From Actinomycetota bacterium (GTDB lineage Bacteria > Actinomycetota > Actinomycetes > Streptosporangiales > Streptosporangiaceae): a stretch of DNA of 42,123 bases. Made by a program: the position numbers and the translations under genes. Each line of letters opens with the position of its first letter. The first letter of the stretch is position 1. Of this stretch, positions 34,577-42,123 are shown one piece after another. Below the pieces are notes generated by a model. That model was not told the origin of the DNA. It searched no databases and saw only the letters and a list, made by a program, of their open reading frames with translations. Where the stretch lies: NCBI GenBank assembly GCA_027306495.1, contig DAHUZQ010000156.1, positions 1 to 42,123 of the forward strand, read 5' to 3'.

Positions 34577-35632
34577 TCAGATCGACTCGGTCAGGTCGCG
34601 CACCCGCTCGATGAGCCGGACCCGGTCCTGGTGCGTCGCCGCCATCGGGGTCACGTTCAGGGTGGTGACGCCGGACTCCTTCAGCGCGGCCAGGCGCTCC
34701 GCCACGTAGCCATCCGGGCCGATGAGCGCGGTGTGGGCCAGCAGTGCCTCGGGGACCAGCGCCGCTGCCTCATCTTTGCGCCCGCTCAGGTAAGCGTCCT
34801 GGATCCTGGCCGCGGCGTCGGCGAATCCGAACCGGACGGCGAGTTCGAAGTAGAAGTTGCGCCCGGCGTCGCGGTGCGGCCCCATGCCCCCGATATACAG
34901 CGCGAAGAACGGCCGCATCACCTCGAGGTTGTCCCGGACATCCGCCCCGATGGCGAGGGGCGCCTGGGCCACCACATCGAGGGCCGGCAGCGAAGCGTCC
35001 CGGCGGGCCCGCCCGGCAGCCAGCGACCCGCCCCAGGCTTCACCCGCCTTCTCCGGGAAGTAGAAGATCGGTTCCCAGCCTTCAGCGAGTTCGGCGGCGA
35101 GTTCGACGTTCTTGGGACCGATCGCGGCCACGAAGATCGGGATACGTTCGCGTACCGGGTAGTTGATCAGCTTCAGGGGCTTGCCCAGCCCGAGTCCCTG
35201 CCCGGCTGGCAGTGGCAGGGTGTAGTGCTTGCCGGAGTACTCCAGCCGTTCCCGGCGCCAGACCTTGCGGCAGATCTCGATGATTTCCCGAGTCCGGCCG
35301 ACCGGTACGTCGTACGGGACGCCGTGCCAGCCTTCAATGACCTGCGGTCCGGACGCGCCGAGCCCGAGAGTGAACCGGCCACCCGAGACATAGTCCATCC
35401 CCGCGGCGGTCATAGCGATCAGCGCGGGAGTCCGCGAGTACAGCGGCAGGATGCCCGAGGCGATCTGCAGGCGCTCCGTCTTGGCTGCGATGAACCCCAT
35501 CTGGCTCACCGCGTCGAAGGAATACGCCTCGGGGACGAAGACGATATCCAGCCCCGCCTTCTCGTAGTCGGCGAGTTCGGTCACCGTCTCGGCGTAGCCG
35601 CCCGCGTAGTTCAAGGCCATCCCGATGCGCAT
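34577..35632 (-). CDS. LLM-class F420-dependent oxidoreductase
   Basis: Encodes 351 residues in the luciferase-like TIM-barrel. VFVPEAYSFDAVSQMGFIAA, ASGILPLYSRTPALIAM, GGRFTLGLGASGPQVIEGWHG (three separate stretches) and IPIFVAAIGPKNVELAAELA are typical of actinobacterial F420 oxidoreductases. The cofactor is inferred from family resemblance; the substrate is unknown. The ATG at 35632 follows GGAAGGG. It is downstream of aroQ on the same strand but 108 bases away. Confidence 0.88.
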   Translation of the reverse strand: MRIGMALNYAGGYAETVTELADYEKAGLDIVFVPEAYSFDAVSQMGFIAAKTERLQIASGILPLYSRTPALIAMTAAGMDYVSGGRFTLGLGASGPQVIEGWHGVPYDVPVGRTREIIEICRKVWRRERLEYSGKHYTLPLPAGQGLGLGKPLKLINYPVRERIPIFVAAIGPKNVELAAELAEGWEPIFYFPEKAGEAWGGSLAAGRARRDASLPALDVVAQAPLAIGADVRDNLEVMRPFFALYIGGMGPHRDAGRNFYFELAVRFGFADAAARIQDAYLSGRKDEAAALVPEALLAHTALIGPDGYVAERLAALKESGVTTLNVTPMAATHQDRVRLIERVRDLTESI

Positions 35633-35740
35633 GTGCCTGGCCCTTCCGCGCGTCCGCCGCCGGCTCGTCGTTCCCGACCTTGTTACCCGAGCGTAAGGGA
35701 CAGGGGTCCGTGGCCCGAAGCCGGCGCGGCGCGGGCGGCG

Positions 35741-36190
35741 CTAGCTGCTCGCGCCCGCGCGCAGCAGCCCGGCCACGGCCTGCAGGGCAAGCTGGTAGGA
35801 CGCCAGCCCGAAGCCGGCGATCGTGCCGTCCGCGACCGCGGCGACGACCGAGGTATGCCGGAACGACTCGCGCGCCGCCGGGGTCGAGATGTGCACCTCC
35901 ACCAGTGGCGCGGTGCGCATCGCCAGGGCATCACGCAGCGCGTAGGAGTAGTGCGTGAAGGCGGCGGGGTTGACCACGAGCGCGATCCGCGCGTCGATCG
36001 CCTCGTGCACCCACTCGATCAGTTCGGCTTCGCTGTCGGTTTGCCGGACCTCGACGTGCAGGCCGAGGGTGCGGCCGGTGGCGCGGCAGGTTTCCACCAG
36101 ATCATCGAACGTGGCCGAGCCGTAGACGTCGGGCTCACGCACGCCGAGGCGGCCCAGGTTCGGGCCGTTGAGCACCAGGACCTCAGTCAC
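35741..36190 (-). CDS. aroQ: Type II 3-dehydroquinate dehydratase
   Basis: Encodes 149 residues. VLVLNGPNLGRLGVREPDVYG, QTDSEAELIEWVH, NPAAFTHYSYALRDAL and VEVHIST are the type II signature. The Tyr is shifted from the typical GxxY context only slightly (DVYGSATF). It dehydrates 3-dehydroquinate to 3-dehydroshikimate. The usual Asn after HIS is Thr (HIST). The GTG start overlaps the aroB stop (GTGA). Confidence 0.95.
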   Translation of the reverse strand: MTEVLVLNGPNLGRLGVREPDVYGSATFDDLVETCRATGRTLGLHVEVRQTDSEAELIEWVHEAIDARIALVVNPAAFTHYSYALRDALAMRTAPLVEVHISTPAARESFRHTSVVAAVADGTIAGFGLASYQLALQAVAGLLRAGASS

Positions 36191-37266
36191 CGCGCGGTCA
36201 TCTCCCGGTATGCCCGGCCCAGCAGTGGGTCCGGCGGACCGGCCAGGATCACCGGGCGGCCCAGCGACTCCAGCACCACGAACCGCAGCACCTCGCCCCG
36301 GGACTTCTTGTCCACGCTCATCGCCTCGCGCAGCGCCTGCCAGCTTCCGGGCAGGTAGGTGGTGGGCAGGCCGACCGACGACAGGACCTCCCGGTGCCGC
36401 CGTACTGTCTGGGAGTCCAGGCTGCCCGCCAGCCGTGCCAGTTCGGCGGCGAAGACCATGCCGATGCTCACAGCCTCGCCGTGGCGGATCCCGAAGTCTT
36501 CGACGACCTCGATGGCGTGCCCGAGCGTATGACCGTAGTTGAGGATCTCCCGCCGGCCGGCCTCGCGCAGGTCGATCGAGACAACAGCGGCCTTCACAGC
36601 CACCGCCCGCTCGATCAGGTCCCGGGCGTGCTTGCCGTGTGGGGCAACCGCTCCCGCCGGGTCATCCTCGATCAGGTCCAGGATGACCGGGTCCGCGATG
36701 AATCCCGCCTTGATCACTTCGGCCAGGCCACTGACGTATTCCGCCCGTGGCAGCGACTCGAGCACTGCCAGGTCCGTGAGCACACCGGCCGGCGGGTGGA
36801 AGACGCCGACCAGGTTCTTGCCGGCCGCGAGGTTGACGGCCGTCTTGCCACCGATCGCCGCATCGGCGATCGCGAGCAGGCTGGTCGGGACCAGCACCAG
36901 GCGGACCCCACGCAGCCAGGTCGCCGCCACGAAGCCGGCCAGGTCTGTCGTCGCTCCCCCGCCGACACCCACGATCGCGTCGCTGCGGGTGAGCCGGTGC
37001 GCCGCGAGCCTGTCCCACAGCCGCGCGGCCACGCCGATGTCCTTGGCCGCCTCACCGGCGGGGACGGCCTCGCTGTGCACCTGGTAACCCGCCTCACCGA
37101 GCGCACGGCACACCGGGCGGGCAATCTGGTCGAGTCCCTCCGGGTGGATCACGGCGACCGCCCGCACACCGTTCCCAACCATGGAGGCCAGCTCACCGAG
37201 CACGCCAGTGCCGATGATCACGGGGTAAGGGTGCTCGCCGCCCACCTCGATCTGCGTCAGGGTCAC
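36187..37266 (-). CDS. aroB: 3-dehydroquinate synthase
   Basis: Encodes 359 residues. VGGGATTDLAGFVAATWLRG is the NAD loop; PTSLLAIADAAIGGKTAVN and GKNLVGVFHPP bind substrate; LAEVIKAGFIAD, NYGHTLGHAIE and HGEAVSIGM carry the metal ligands. It converts DAHP to 3-dehydroquinate. The GTG start overlaps the aroK stop, and its own stop overlaps aroQ, so the four aro genes form a coupled operon. Confidence 0.97.
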   Translation of the reverse strand: MTLTQIEVGGEHPYPVIIGTGVLGELASMVGNGVRAVAVIHPEGLDQIARPVCRALGEAGYQVHSEAVPAGEAAKDIGVAARLWDRLAAHRLTRSDAIVGVGGGATTDLAGFVAATWLRGVRLVLVPTSLLAIADAAIGGKTAVNLAAGKNLVGVFHPPAGVLTDLAVLESLPRAEYVSGLAEVIKAGFIADPVILDLIEDDPAGAVAPHGKHARDLIERAVAVKAAVVSIDLREAGRREILNYGHTLGHAIEVVEDFGIRHGEAVSIGMVFAAELARLAGSLDSQTVRRHREVLSSVGLPTTYLPGSWQALREAMSVDKKSRGEVLRFVVLESLGRPVILAGPPDPLLGRAYREMTAR

Positions 37267-37919
37267 CGAGGCGGCTCCGCCCCGCTCAGCCCACCGTCGG
37301 CGGGCGGCCCGGCGCCCGGCTCGCCCTCGGCAGCCGGCTCGCCCTCGGCAGGCGGACCGGCAGCGGCCCCGTCAGCGGGCGCGGTGACCCCTTCCCCCTC
37401 CAGCTCGGCGATGCTTGCCGCGATCTCCGCCGCGAGGTCGTCGGCGATCTCCTGCGCATCCCGGTCGTCGGTCGGCACGGTGATGGTGGCCAGCGATTCA
37501 TACACCGGGATTCGCTGTTCCAGCAGGCTCTTGAGGGTGGCACGCGGGTTGATCGCGAGCAGTGGCCGGGGCGTGTCCAGGCCGGTCCGGTGCGCCGCGG
37601 TGGCGAAGCCGGTCCGCAGGTAGACCACCCGGTGCCCCGCCAGCAGAGCCTGCGTCCGCTGGTCCATCACCGCCCCGCCGCCCAGCGCCAGCACACCCGA
37701 GTGCCCGGTGAGGGCCTGCGCAACCGCGGCGCGCTCCATCTCCCGGAACACCTGTTCCCCGTCCGAGACGAAGATGTCGGCCACCGGCTTGCCGGCCCGC
37801 TCCTCCACCACCGTGTCGGTGTCCAGGAAGTCCACCCCGAGCAACCCAGCGAGCAGGGATCCCACGGTCGTCTTCCCCGCCCCCGGCGGGCCGATCAGCA
37901 CCACGATCGGAGTGCTCAT
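37263..37919 (-). CDS. aroK: Shikimate kinase with low-complexity C-terminal tail
   Basis: Encodes 218 residues. The P-loop [37 protein letters not shown] split around the shikimate-binding Asp, FREMERAAV and LALGGGAVM are family motifs. It phosphorylates the 3-OH of shikimate. The domain ends near residue 170; the last ~48 residues are Ala/Gly/Pro/Glu-rich with repeated AEGEP, an extension not needed for catalysis. ATG 37919 overlaps the aroC stop (ATGA). Confidence 0.95.
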   Translation of the reverse strand: MSTPIVVLIGPPGAGKTTVGSLLAGLLGVDFLDTDTVVEERAGKPVADIFVSDGEQVFREMERAAVAQALTGHSGVLALGGGAVMDQRTQALLAGHRVVYLRTGFATAAHRTGLDTPRPLLAINPRATLKSLLEQRIPVYESLATITVPTDDRDAQEIADDLAAEIAASIAELEGEGVTAPADGAAAGPPAEGEPAAEGEPGAGPPADGGLSGAEPPR

Positions 37920-39115
37920 GCGATCACCAGCGTGTCGAGGTAGCCTCGCAGGTTGCGGCGGACCTCGGAGACGGAGTCACCGCCGAACTTTTCGGTCGCG
38001 GCGTCGGCGAGCACCAGGGCGGCCATCGCCTCGGCCACGACCCCAGCGGCAGGCACCGCGGTCACGTCGCTGCGCTGGTTGATCGCCTTGGCCGGCTCCC
38101 CGGTCCGCACGTCCACGGTGTCCAGCGCGCGCGGCACCGTAGAGATCGGCTTCATGGCGGCCCGTACCCGGATCGGCTCTCCCGTGCTCATGCCTCCTTC
38201 GATGCCGCCTGCCCGGTTGGTGCGCCTGCGGACGGTGGCCGTGCCGCCCGGACCGGCGACTGGTCCCAGTTCGATTTCGTCGTGCGCCTGCGACCCGCGG
38301 CGGTGCGCCGTGGTGAAGCCGTCGCCGATCTCGACGCCCTTCATGGCCTGGATGCTCATCATGGCCGCGGCGAGGCGCGCGTCGAGCCGGCGGTCCCAGT
38401 GGACGTGACTGCCCAGCCCGGGAGGAACGCCGTAGGCGATCACCTCGACCACACCGCCGAGCGTATCGCCGTCGCCGCGCGCCGCGTCGATCTCCGCGCG
38501 CATGGCCTCACTTACCGCCGGATCGAGACAGCGGACCGGGTCCGCGTCCACCGCCGGGCCGTCGGCTGGGCCGGGGAAGCGCCCCGCTGGCGCACAGACC
38601 GGGCCGATGGCCACCACGTGGCTGACGACCTCGATCCCGAAGACCTGCCGCAGGTAACGCCGTGCGACCTCGCCGAGGGCGACCCGCGCGGCGGTCTCCC
38701 GTGCGCTGGCGCGCTCCAGCACCGGCCGGGCGTCGTCGTGGGCGTACTTCTGCATGCCCGCGAGGTCGGCGTGCCCGGGCCTGGGCCGGGTCAGCGCCGC
38801 CGCCCGCGCCTGCCCAGCGAGCGCCTCCTCGGGCACCGGATCCGCGGACATGACCGTTTCCCATTTGGGCCACTCGGTATTGGCGACCCGGATGGCGACC
38901 GGGCCGCCGAGGGTCAGGCCGTGCCGGACCCCGCCGGTTAGCTCGGCCTCGTCCTGTTCGAACGTCATCCGCGCGCCCCGGCCATAGCCGGCCCGGCGGC
39001 GGACAAGCGCGGCGGCGATGTCGGCGGTGGTGACCTCGATACCGGCGGGCAGGCCTTCGCAGATCGCCACCAGTGCAGGGCCGTGCGACTCCCCGGCGGT
39101 CAGCCAGCGCAGCAT
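37916..39115 (-). CDS. aroC: Chorismate synthase
   Basis: Encodes 399 residues from ATG 39115. [54 protein letters not shown] and [16 protein letters not shown] are FMN-dependent chorismate synthase motifs. It converts EPSP to chorismate. An ATG at 39124 overlaps the upstream stop, but AGGA sits 9 bases before the second ATG, which gives the usual start. aroA and aroE are not in this window. Confidence 0.97.
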   Translation of the reverse strand: MLRWLTAGESHGPALVAICEGLPAGIEVTTADIAAALVRRRAGYGRGARMTFEQDEAELTGGVRHGLTLGGPVAIRVANTEWPKWETVMSADPVPEEALAGQARAAALTRPRPGHADLAGMQKYAHDDARPVLERASARETAARVALGEVARRYLRQVFGIEVVSHVVAIGPVCAPAGRFPGPADGPAVDADPVRCLDPAVSEAMRAEIDAARGDGDTLGGVVEVIAYGVPPGLGSHVHWDRRLDARLAAAMMSIQAMKGVEIGDGFTTAHRRGSQAHDEIELGPVAGPGGTATVRRRTNRAGGIEGGMSTGEPIRVRAAMKPISTVPRALDTVDVRTGEPAKAINQRSDVTAVPAAGVVAEAMAALVLADAATEKFGGDSVSEVRRNLRGYLDTLVIA

Positions 39116-39120
39116 GCCGC

Positions 39121-39888
39121 TCATCCTGCCACGAGGGTCACCGAGATCCCGCGCCGCAACCGGCCACCCGTTCCGGCGATGATCGTGGCAGCCAACTGCT
39201 CGGCGGCATGGGACGTGCCCGGGGCACCACCGCCAGCGCGGCGGCCCAACCGGTGCCGGCGCTGGCCGGTCCCGTCGGCCGTCACCGACAGTTCCAGCGT
39301 GAGATCGCTGCCGTCCCGGCCCGGCAGCAGCCGGAGCGCGGTCACCCCCGGTGTCTGCCCGGCCGCAGCTTGCGCGACCGCGATGACGTCGGGGTCCTCA
39401 TGGGGCTCCGGCAGCGGCTCACCGGTCGCCAGGGCCACCAGTCGCGCGCCGTCGACGGCGAGTGGAACCGGCCCCGCCACGTCGATGACAACCGCGTCCG
39501 CCTCGGCAAGGGCCGCCTCGAACACCTGGCCAGCCGGCACGGGCACCGGGCGGGCATCGGGCCGCCAGTGGGTGATCGCGTCCAGTCCGGTGAACGCCAG
39601 TACGGCCCGTCTCCCGTCCTGGCCGATCAGCGTGGGCAGCGCCATCTCACTGGCCTTCTCCGCACGCTGGGCCGGCGGGCCCGGCGTCGGCCCTTCCGAG
39701 ACCAGATCGCCGTCCTGGGTGAGTACGGCCACGATGGGCACGAGCAGACGGGCCGCGGCCAGCGCGGTCAGTGCCGCGTGCTCGCTCCCCGTCCCGTTCG
39801 CGTATCCCGCCATGGCATCGGCCACCGGCCGCGCGACGCAGCCGTCATCTCCTGCGAACGGCTGCTCAGCGATGGTCTTCCCGGGCAC
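39121..39888 (-). CDS. SseB family protein
   Basis: Encodes 255 residues from a GTG. FAGDDG near the N-terminus, [33 protein letters not shown] and [20 protein letters not shown] are typical of actinobacterial SseB-family proteins, whose function is unknown. The domain spans about 35-150; a second part (about 155-255) has no recognised fold. It ends next to aroC and may be the first gene of the aro operon. The usual mltG/aroE neighbours are absent. Confidence 0.82.
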   Translation of the reverse strand: MPGKTIAEQPFAGDDGCVARPVADAMAGYANGTGSEHAALTALAAARLLVPIVAVLTQDGDLVSEGPTPGPPAQRAEKASEMALPTLIGQDGRRAVLAFTGLDAITHWRPDARPVPVPAGQVFEAALAEADAVVIDVAGPVPLAVDGARLVALATGEPLPEPHEDPDVIAVAQAAAGQTPGVTALRLLPGRDGSDLTLELSVTADGTGQRRHRLGRRAGGGAPGTSHAAEQLAATIIAGTGGRLRRGISVTLVAG

Positions 39889-40221
39889 GGCTCAACCTTA
39901 GTGGCACCGCCGGACGGGCCGGATGGGCGCTCCACAGCAGGTCTGCGGCCGGCCCCGACTGGGCGGGGAGAGACGCCCGCGCCGGGCGCTGACCCGCAGG
40001 CCGGGCTGGCCGACGCCCGAGCGCCGCTCCGACCGCGCGGCGTGTCCGGCCGCTGACCGCCCGGATTGCCCTGACCCGCTGCGGGCAAGCAGGTTGAGCG
40101 GCAAATCTCCATATGAGAGTCTTGGCCCCACATCGCAGGCCGACTCCAGGCATCGTGACCTCCAGGGGATCGTGTACCAGGGGCATCGCGCCACCAGGGG
40201 TCTGTGACTCAGGGGATGTGC
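39889..40221. other. Divergent spacer ending in a repeat array
   Basis: The 333 bases between the SseB gene (minus) and the next plus-strand gene. The first two thirds show no gene. An AT-richer patch (40100-40118) may be promoter for the plus-strand pair. The last third is the repeat array described separately. Confidence 0.5.
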
Positions 40222-40227
40222 GTGACA
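40145..40227 (+). repeat. Five imperfect 16-17 bp direct repeats
   Basis: Units start at 40145 (TCCAGGCATCGTGACC), 40161 (TCCAGGGGATCGTGTA), 40177 (CCAGGGGCATCGCGCCA), 40194 (CCAGGGGTCTGTGACT) and 40210 (CAGGGGATGTGCGTGACA). Core CCAGGGG-N-ATCGTG. Spacing is 16, 16, 17 and 16. The last unit overlaps the predicted ribosome site and start of the next gene. It resembles an operator array or a series of ribosome-site-like elements. Confidence 0.7.
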
Positions 40228-40656
40228 CAAACTGGCACCTCGACCTCGCTGATTCCGGGAACGCCCGTGCTGAAGGTTGTCCCGCCTCGGATGGTCGAGC
40301 CCTACCTGCGAGGGCAGCGTGCGGTGATCGCCGGGTACATCTACCGCGCGCAGGACTGCCAATTCGGCGAACCCATCGGCTACCACAACGCACTGGCCCT
40401 TGGCTATGACGGGTCGGATTTCGCGCCCGACCTGTCGGAAGTGGTGGTCCTGCGCTGGCCGGCACTGGACATGAGGGGCTCCCTGCTCCCGCCACCTCAG
40501 TCGTCCCACGACCCGGTCGCCAGCGTGCCAGAGTTCTACACCCTGCCGGTGCCAATACCGGTGGGGACCGAGATGTACCGGATCACCGCCAGCGGGGAGG
40601 ACTTCATTGCCCGCTACGACGGGCAGGTCTGGCTCCGGCCGGTGAGGCGAACCTGA
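40222..40656 (+). CDS. Unrecognised protein, first of an actinobacterial pair
   Basis: Encodes about 144 residues. I do not recognise the family. No membrane helix or signal is seen. It is a mixed alpha/beta-looking soluble protein with RMVEPYLRGQRAVIAGYIYRA, two Cys-poor loops and a C-terminal beta-rich end (VGTEMYRITASGEDFIARYD, VWLRP). The GTG at 40222 was chosen because CAGGGG precedes it; in-frame GTG 40204 and ATG 40216 are alternatives. The next gene starts 3 bases after its stop, so the two are cotranscribed. Confidence 0.7.
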   Translation: MTQTGTSTSLIPGTPVLKVVPPRMVEPYLRGQRAVIAGYIYRAQDCQFGEPIGYHNALALGYDGSDFAPDLSEVVVLRWPALDMRGSLLPPPQSSHDPVASVPEFYTLPVPIPVGTEMYRITASGEDFIARYDGQVWLRPVRRT

Positions 40657-40659
40657 ACC

Positions 40660-41706
40660 ATGAGATACCGCCTGATGGCCACCTATCGTGGCGTCCCATA
40701 CGAGGCGGGCCTGGGCCCGTCAGCCGGCGATGTCGTCCTGTTCGCGGCATGCCCCCCGCCCGAGGGCCTCGGGTTCGAGCCGGCGACCGGGCACTGGCGC
40801 AAGTCGGTGATCTGGGCCGAGGTCGACGCGCTATGGGAATCACGCCCGGTCGGTATCTTCCGTGGCGAGCCGTGCATCGTGCTGGACGATCTCGGCGACC
40901 GACTGCACATCGCCTACCTGGGGACCGAGGCCAGCCGGGCGGCACGGCTGGGCTATTGGCAGGTCGACAGAGGCGTGTTCGAGTTGCTGACCTCGCGCGA
41001 GGAGGTGGGCAGCCTCACCGAGGAACGCGTGGACAAACCCCTCCACTGGACGCCACCGCCGGAGCAATTGCCGGAACCGGCATCCGCGCGGCCCACCAAC
41101 CCGTACGACACCGCCGCCTGGATCATGCCCCCGGTGCTCCCGGCTCCTCCCGTCACCAGCGACGCTGTCGAGCCAGCGCCTGACGGCTACCTGTCGCCTG
41201 GTGCGCCCCGCGACGCCGGCCTGGCTGTGGTGCCGGGGCCAGTCGCTGGGCCGGGGCCAGTCGCTGGGCCAGGCAGGTTCGGTGACTCCGGCCCGGGAAC
41301 GGGCGCCGGCACTGGGACCGGCGCGCTCGCGGGCAACAATGCCGCCTCACCCCGGCAACCGGACGCCGGTGGCCGCGCGGCCCGCCGCCAGCGGGTCCCG
41401 ACCCGCGAGATCTTCTGCGAACTCGCCGATCTCGCGGCCATCCCCCGTACGGCATACGCGCTGGAGGCGGAAGTCGAGGGCGCGATGTGCCTGCTCGCGC
41501 ACGCCGGGGGGTTCGAAGTCTTCGTCGCTACCGACGGCGCCCGGCATGAGGTCCGGACATTCACCGACGAGGAAGCGGCCTACTTCTACCTGTTCGGGGT
41601 GCTGGCCGCCGAAGCGGTACGGAGCGGATCGCTCGTGGCCACGGTTCCGCCGGTGGCCGCGACGATCTGGACCGAGAACCGGACAGATTCCGGCGCCCGC
41701 CAGTGA
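40660..41706 (+). CDS. Unrecognised two-domain protein with Pro/Gly-rich linker
   Basis: Encodes 348 residues. An N-terminal domain (about 1-135: MRYRLMATYRGVPYEAGLG, LGYWQVDRGVFELLTSREEV) is joined by a Pro/Ala/Gly linker (about 136-245, with two VAGPGP units) to a C-terminal domain (about 248-335: LEAEVEGAMCLLAHAGGFEVF, FTDEEAAYFYLFGVLAAEAV). No signal peptide. I do not recognise either domain. Pairing with the upstream gene suggests a joint function. A SUKH-like or immunity-like fold for the C-terminal domain is only a guess to be tested. Confidence 0.72.
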   Translation: MRYRLMATYRGVPYEAGLGPSAGDVVLFAACPPPEGLGFEPATGHWRKSVIWAEVDALWESRPVGIFRGEPCIVLDDLGDRLHIAYLGTEASRAARLGYWQVDRGVFELLTSREEVGSLTEERVDKPLHWTPPPEQLPEPASARPTNPYDTAAWIMPPVLPAPPVTSDAVEPAPDGYLSPGAPRDAGLAVVPGPVAGPGPVAGPGRFGDSGPGTGAGTGTGALAGNNAASPRQPDAGGRAARRQRVPTREIFCELADLAAIPRTAYALEAEVEGAMCLLAHAGGFEVFVATDGARHEVRTFTDEEAAYFYLFGVLAAEAVRSGSLVATVPPVAATIWTENRTDSGARQ

Positions 41707-41779
41707 CCGGCCGGGCCGGGCCAGCCTACCTCGTATCGCCTCCGCGCCAGAAACGTCTCTCTTCCCTTTCCGCAACGAC

Positions 41780-41812
41780 AGCACCTGCGCGGTGGCGCGG
41801 CGGGCAGGTGCT
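41780..41812 (+). terminator. Possible terminator hairpin after the unrecognised pair
   Basis: A perfect 9-bp stem with a 15-base GC-rich loop lies 74 bases after the stop codon of the 348-residue protein. No T-tract follows, so termination is unproven. Confidence 0.4.
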
Positions 41813-42031
41813 GATGGCGGCCCTGGCCGAACCGGTCCATTTGGCCGGGGATGGCCCGTTGTGCGCGTGAGGCCGCGGACCGGGTCCCCGCCGCTTCGAC
41901 TACGCGCAGTGATATTTCGGCGATCCGCGCCGGCTGAACGCGGCGCCTCCACATAACGCGGCACCGATATCCGAGTGGGATGCTCAAGAATGCCGCCCAC
42001 GCCCCCTCGAACACAGCTAAGGTTTCAGTGC

Positions 42032-42073
42032 CGGCGGGGCTGACGGTCCCCCGCTCCCCAAGCAGCCCCGCCG
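42032..42073. promoter_or_regulatory. 11-bp inverted repeat near the right edge
   Basis: Perfect 11-bp arms CGGCGGGGCTG and CAGCCCCGCCG are separated by 20 bases. It could be a leader hairpin, terminator or operator of a gene beyond the window. Confidence 0.4.
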
Positions 42074-42123
42074 CCACTTCCGCCACTGGTCCCGATAGCA
42101 CGCCAGACATCCCCGCGCGGAGC

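Larger units (their letters stand above)
41707..42123. other. Right-end region with two inverted repeats, no supported gene
   Basis: These 417 bases follow the last gene. AGCACCTGC (41780-41788) pairs with GCAGGTGCT (41804-41812), a possible terminator. CGGCGGGGCTG (42032-42042) pairs with CAGCCCCGCCG (42063-42073). No frame here shows domain features. Confidence 0.5.

Noticed and set aside
29922-35740. Integrative element or prophage
   Set aside because: No integrase, transposase, tRNA site or flanking direct repeats are visible, so only an accessory insertion is claimed.
41586-42110. A 174-codon minus-strand frame at the right edge
   Set aside because: It overlaps the end of the 348-residue gene and has no domain or start signals; Arg-rich shadow character.
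1-42123. tRNA or rRNA genes
   Set aside because: No cloverleaf pattern with a TTCGA-type T loop and acceptor pairing, and no rRNA-like sequence, was recognised by eye; a tRNAscan run would settle it.

Overview
The window is high-GC actinobacterial DNA, chromosomal in character. FtsZ, SepF, DivIVA/Wag31 and MraZ are of actinobacterial type. MurE carries the DNPR motif of meso-diaminopimelate-adding enzymes. There are F420-type oxidoreductases, the DUF3040 and DUF58/transglutaminase/MoxR neighbours usual beside an actinobacterial mraZ, and many GTG starts. The gene order fits a Streptosporangiales-like or related actinomycete, but sequence alone does not fix the genus.

Positions 1-18420 hold a division and cell wall (dcw) cluster, all on the minus strand. 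In transcription order it is mraZ, rsmH, ftsL, ftsI, murE, murF, mraY, ftsW, murG, murC, ftsQ, ftsZ, the PLP-binding protein gene, sepF, yggT (ylmG), divIVA, and a membrane protein gene cut by the left edge. Many junctions overlap by 4 bases (GTGA or ATGA), suggesting translational coupling. Two usual members are absent: murD, expected between mraY and ftsW, and pgeF, expected between ftsZ and the PLP-binding protein gene. A promoter with four 10-bp-spaced TGGRG repeats precedes mraZ.

Positions 18800-23540 (plus strand) hold a divergent moxR-DUF58-transglutaminase operon. Positions 23630-26563 (minus) hold DUF3040, DNA polymerase IV and a SAM methyltransferase. A polytopic membrane protein gene (plus) follows. 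Then come nusB, efp and an M24 peptidase gene (minus).

Positions 29922-35740 look like an accessory insertion into what is often a continuous aroC-aroK-aroB-aroQ-pepQ-efp-nusB block. The insert holds an F420/FMN split-barrel protein, a relic of an ECF sigma factor, a GNAT acetyltransferase whose start region is tandemly duplicated, a thioredoxin-like protein, an ECF sigma factor coupled to a membrane-anchored beta-propeller protein, a flavodoxin-like protein and an LLM flavin oxidoreductase. It carries a very strong terminator and a perfect 14-bp hairpin.

Positions 35741-39888 (minus) hold the shikimate genes aroC, aroK, aroB and aroQ, headed by an SseB-family gene. Divergently, 40222-41706 encodes two proteins I do not recognise, preceded by five imperfect 16-17 bp repeats. 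The last ~400 bases hold two inverted repeats and no supported gene.
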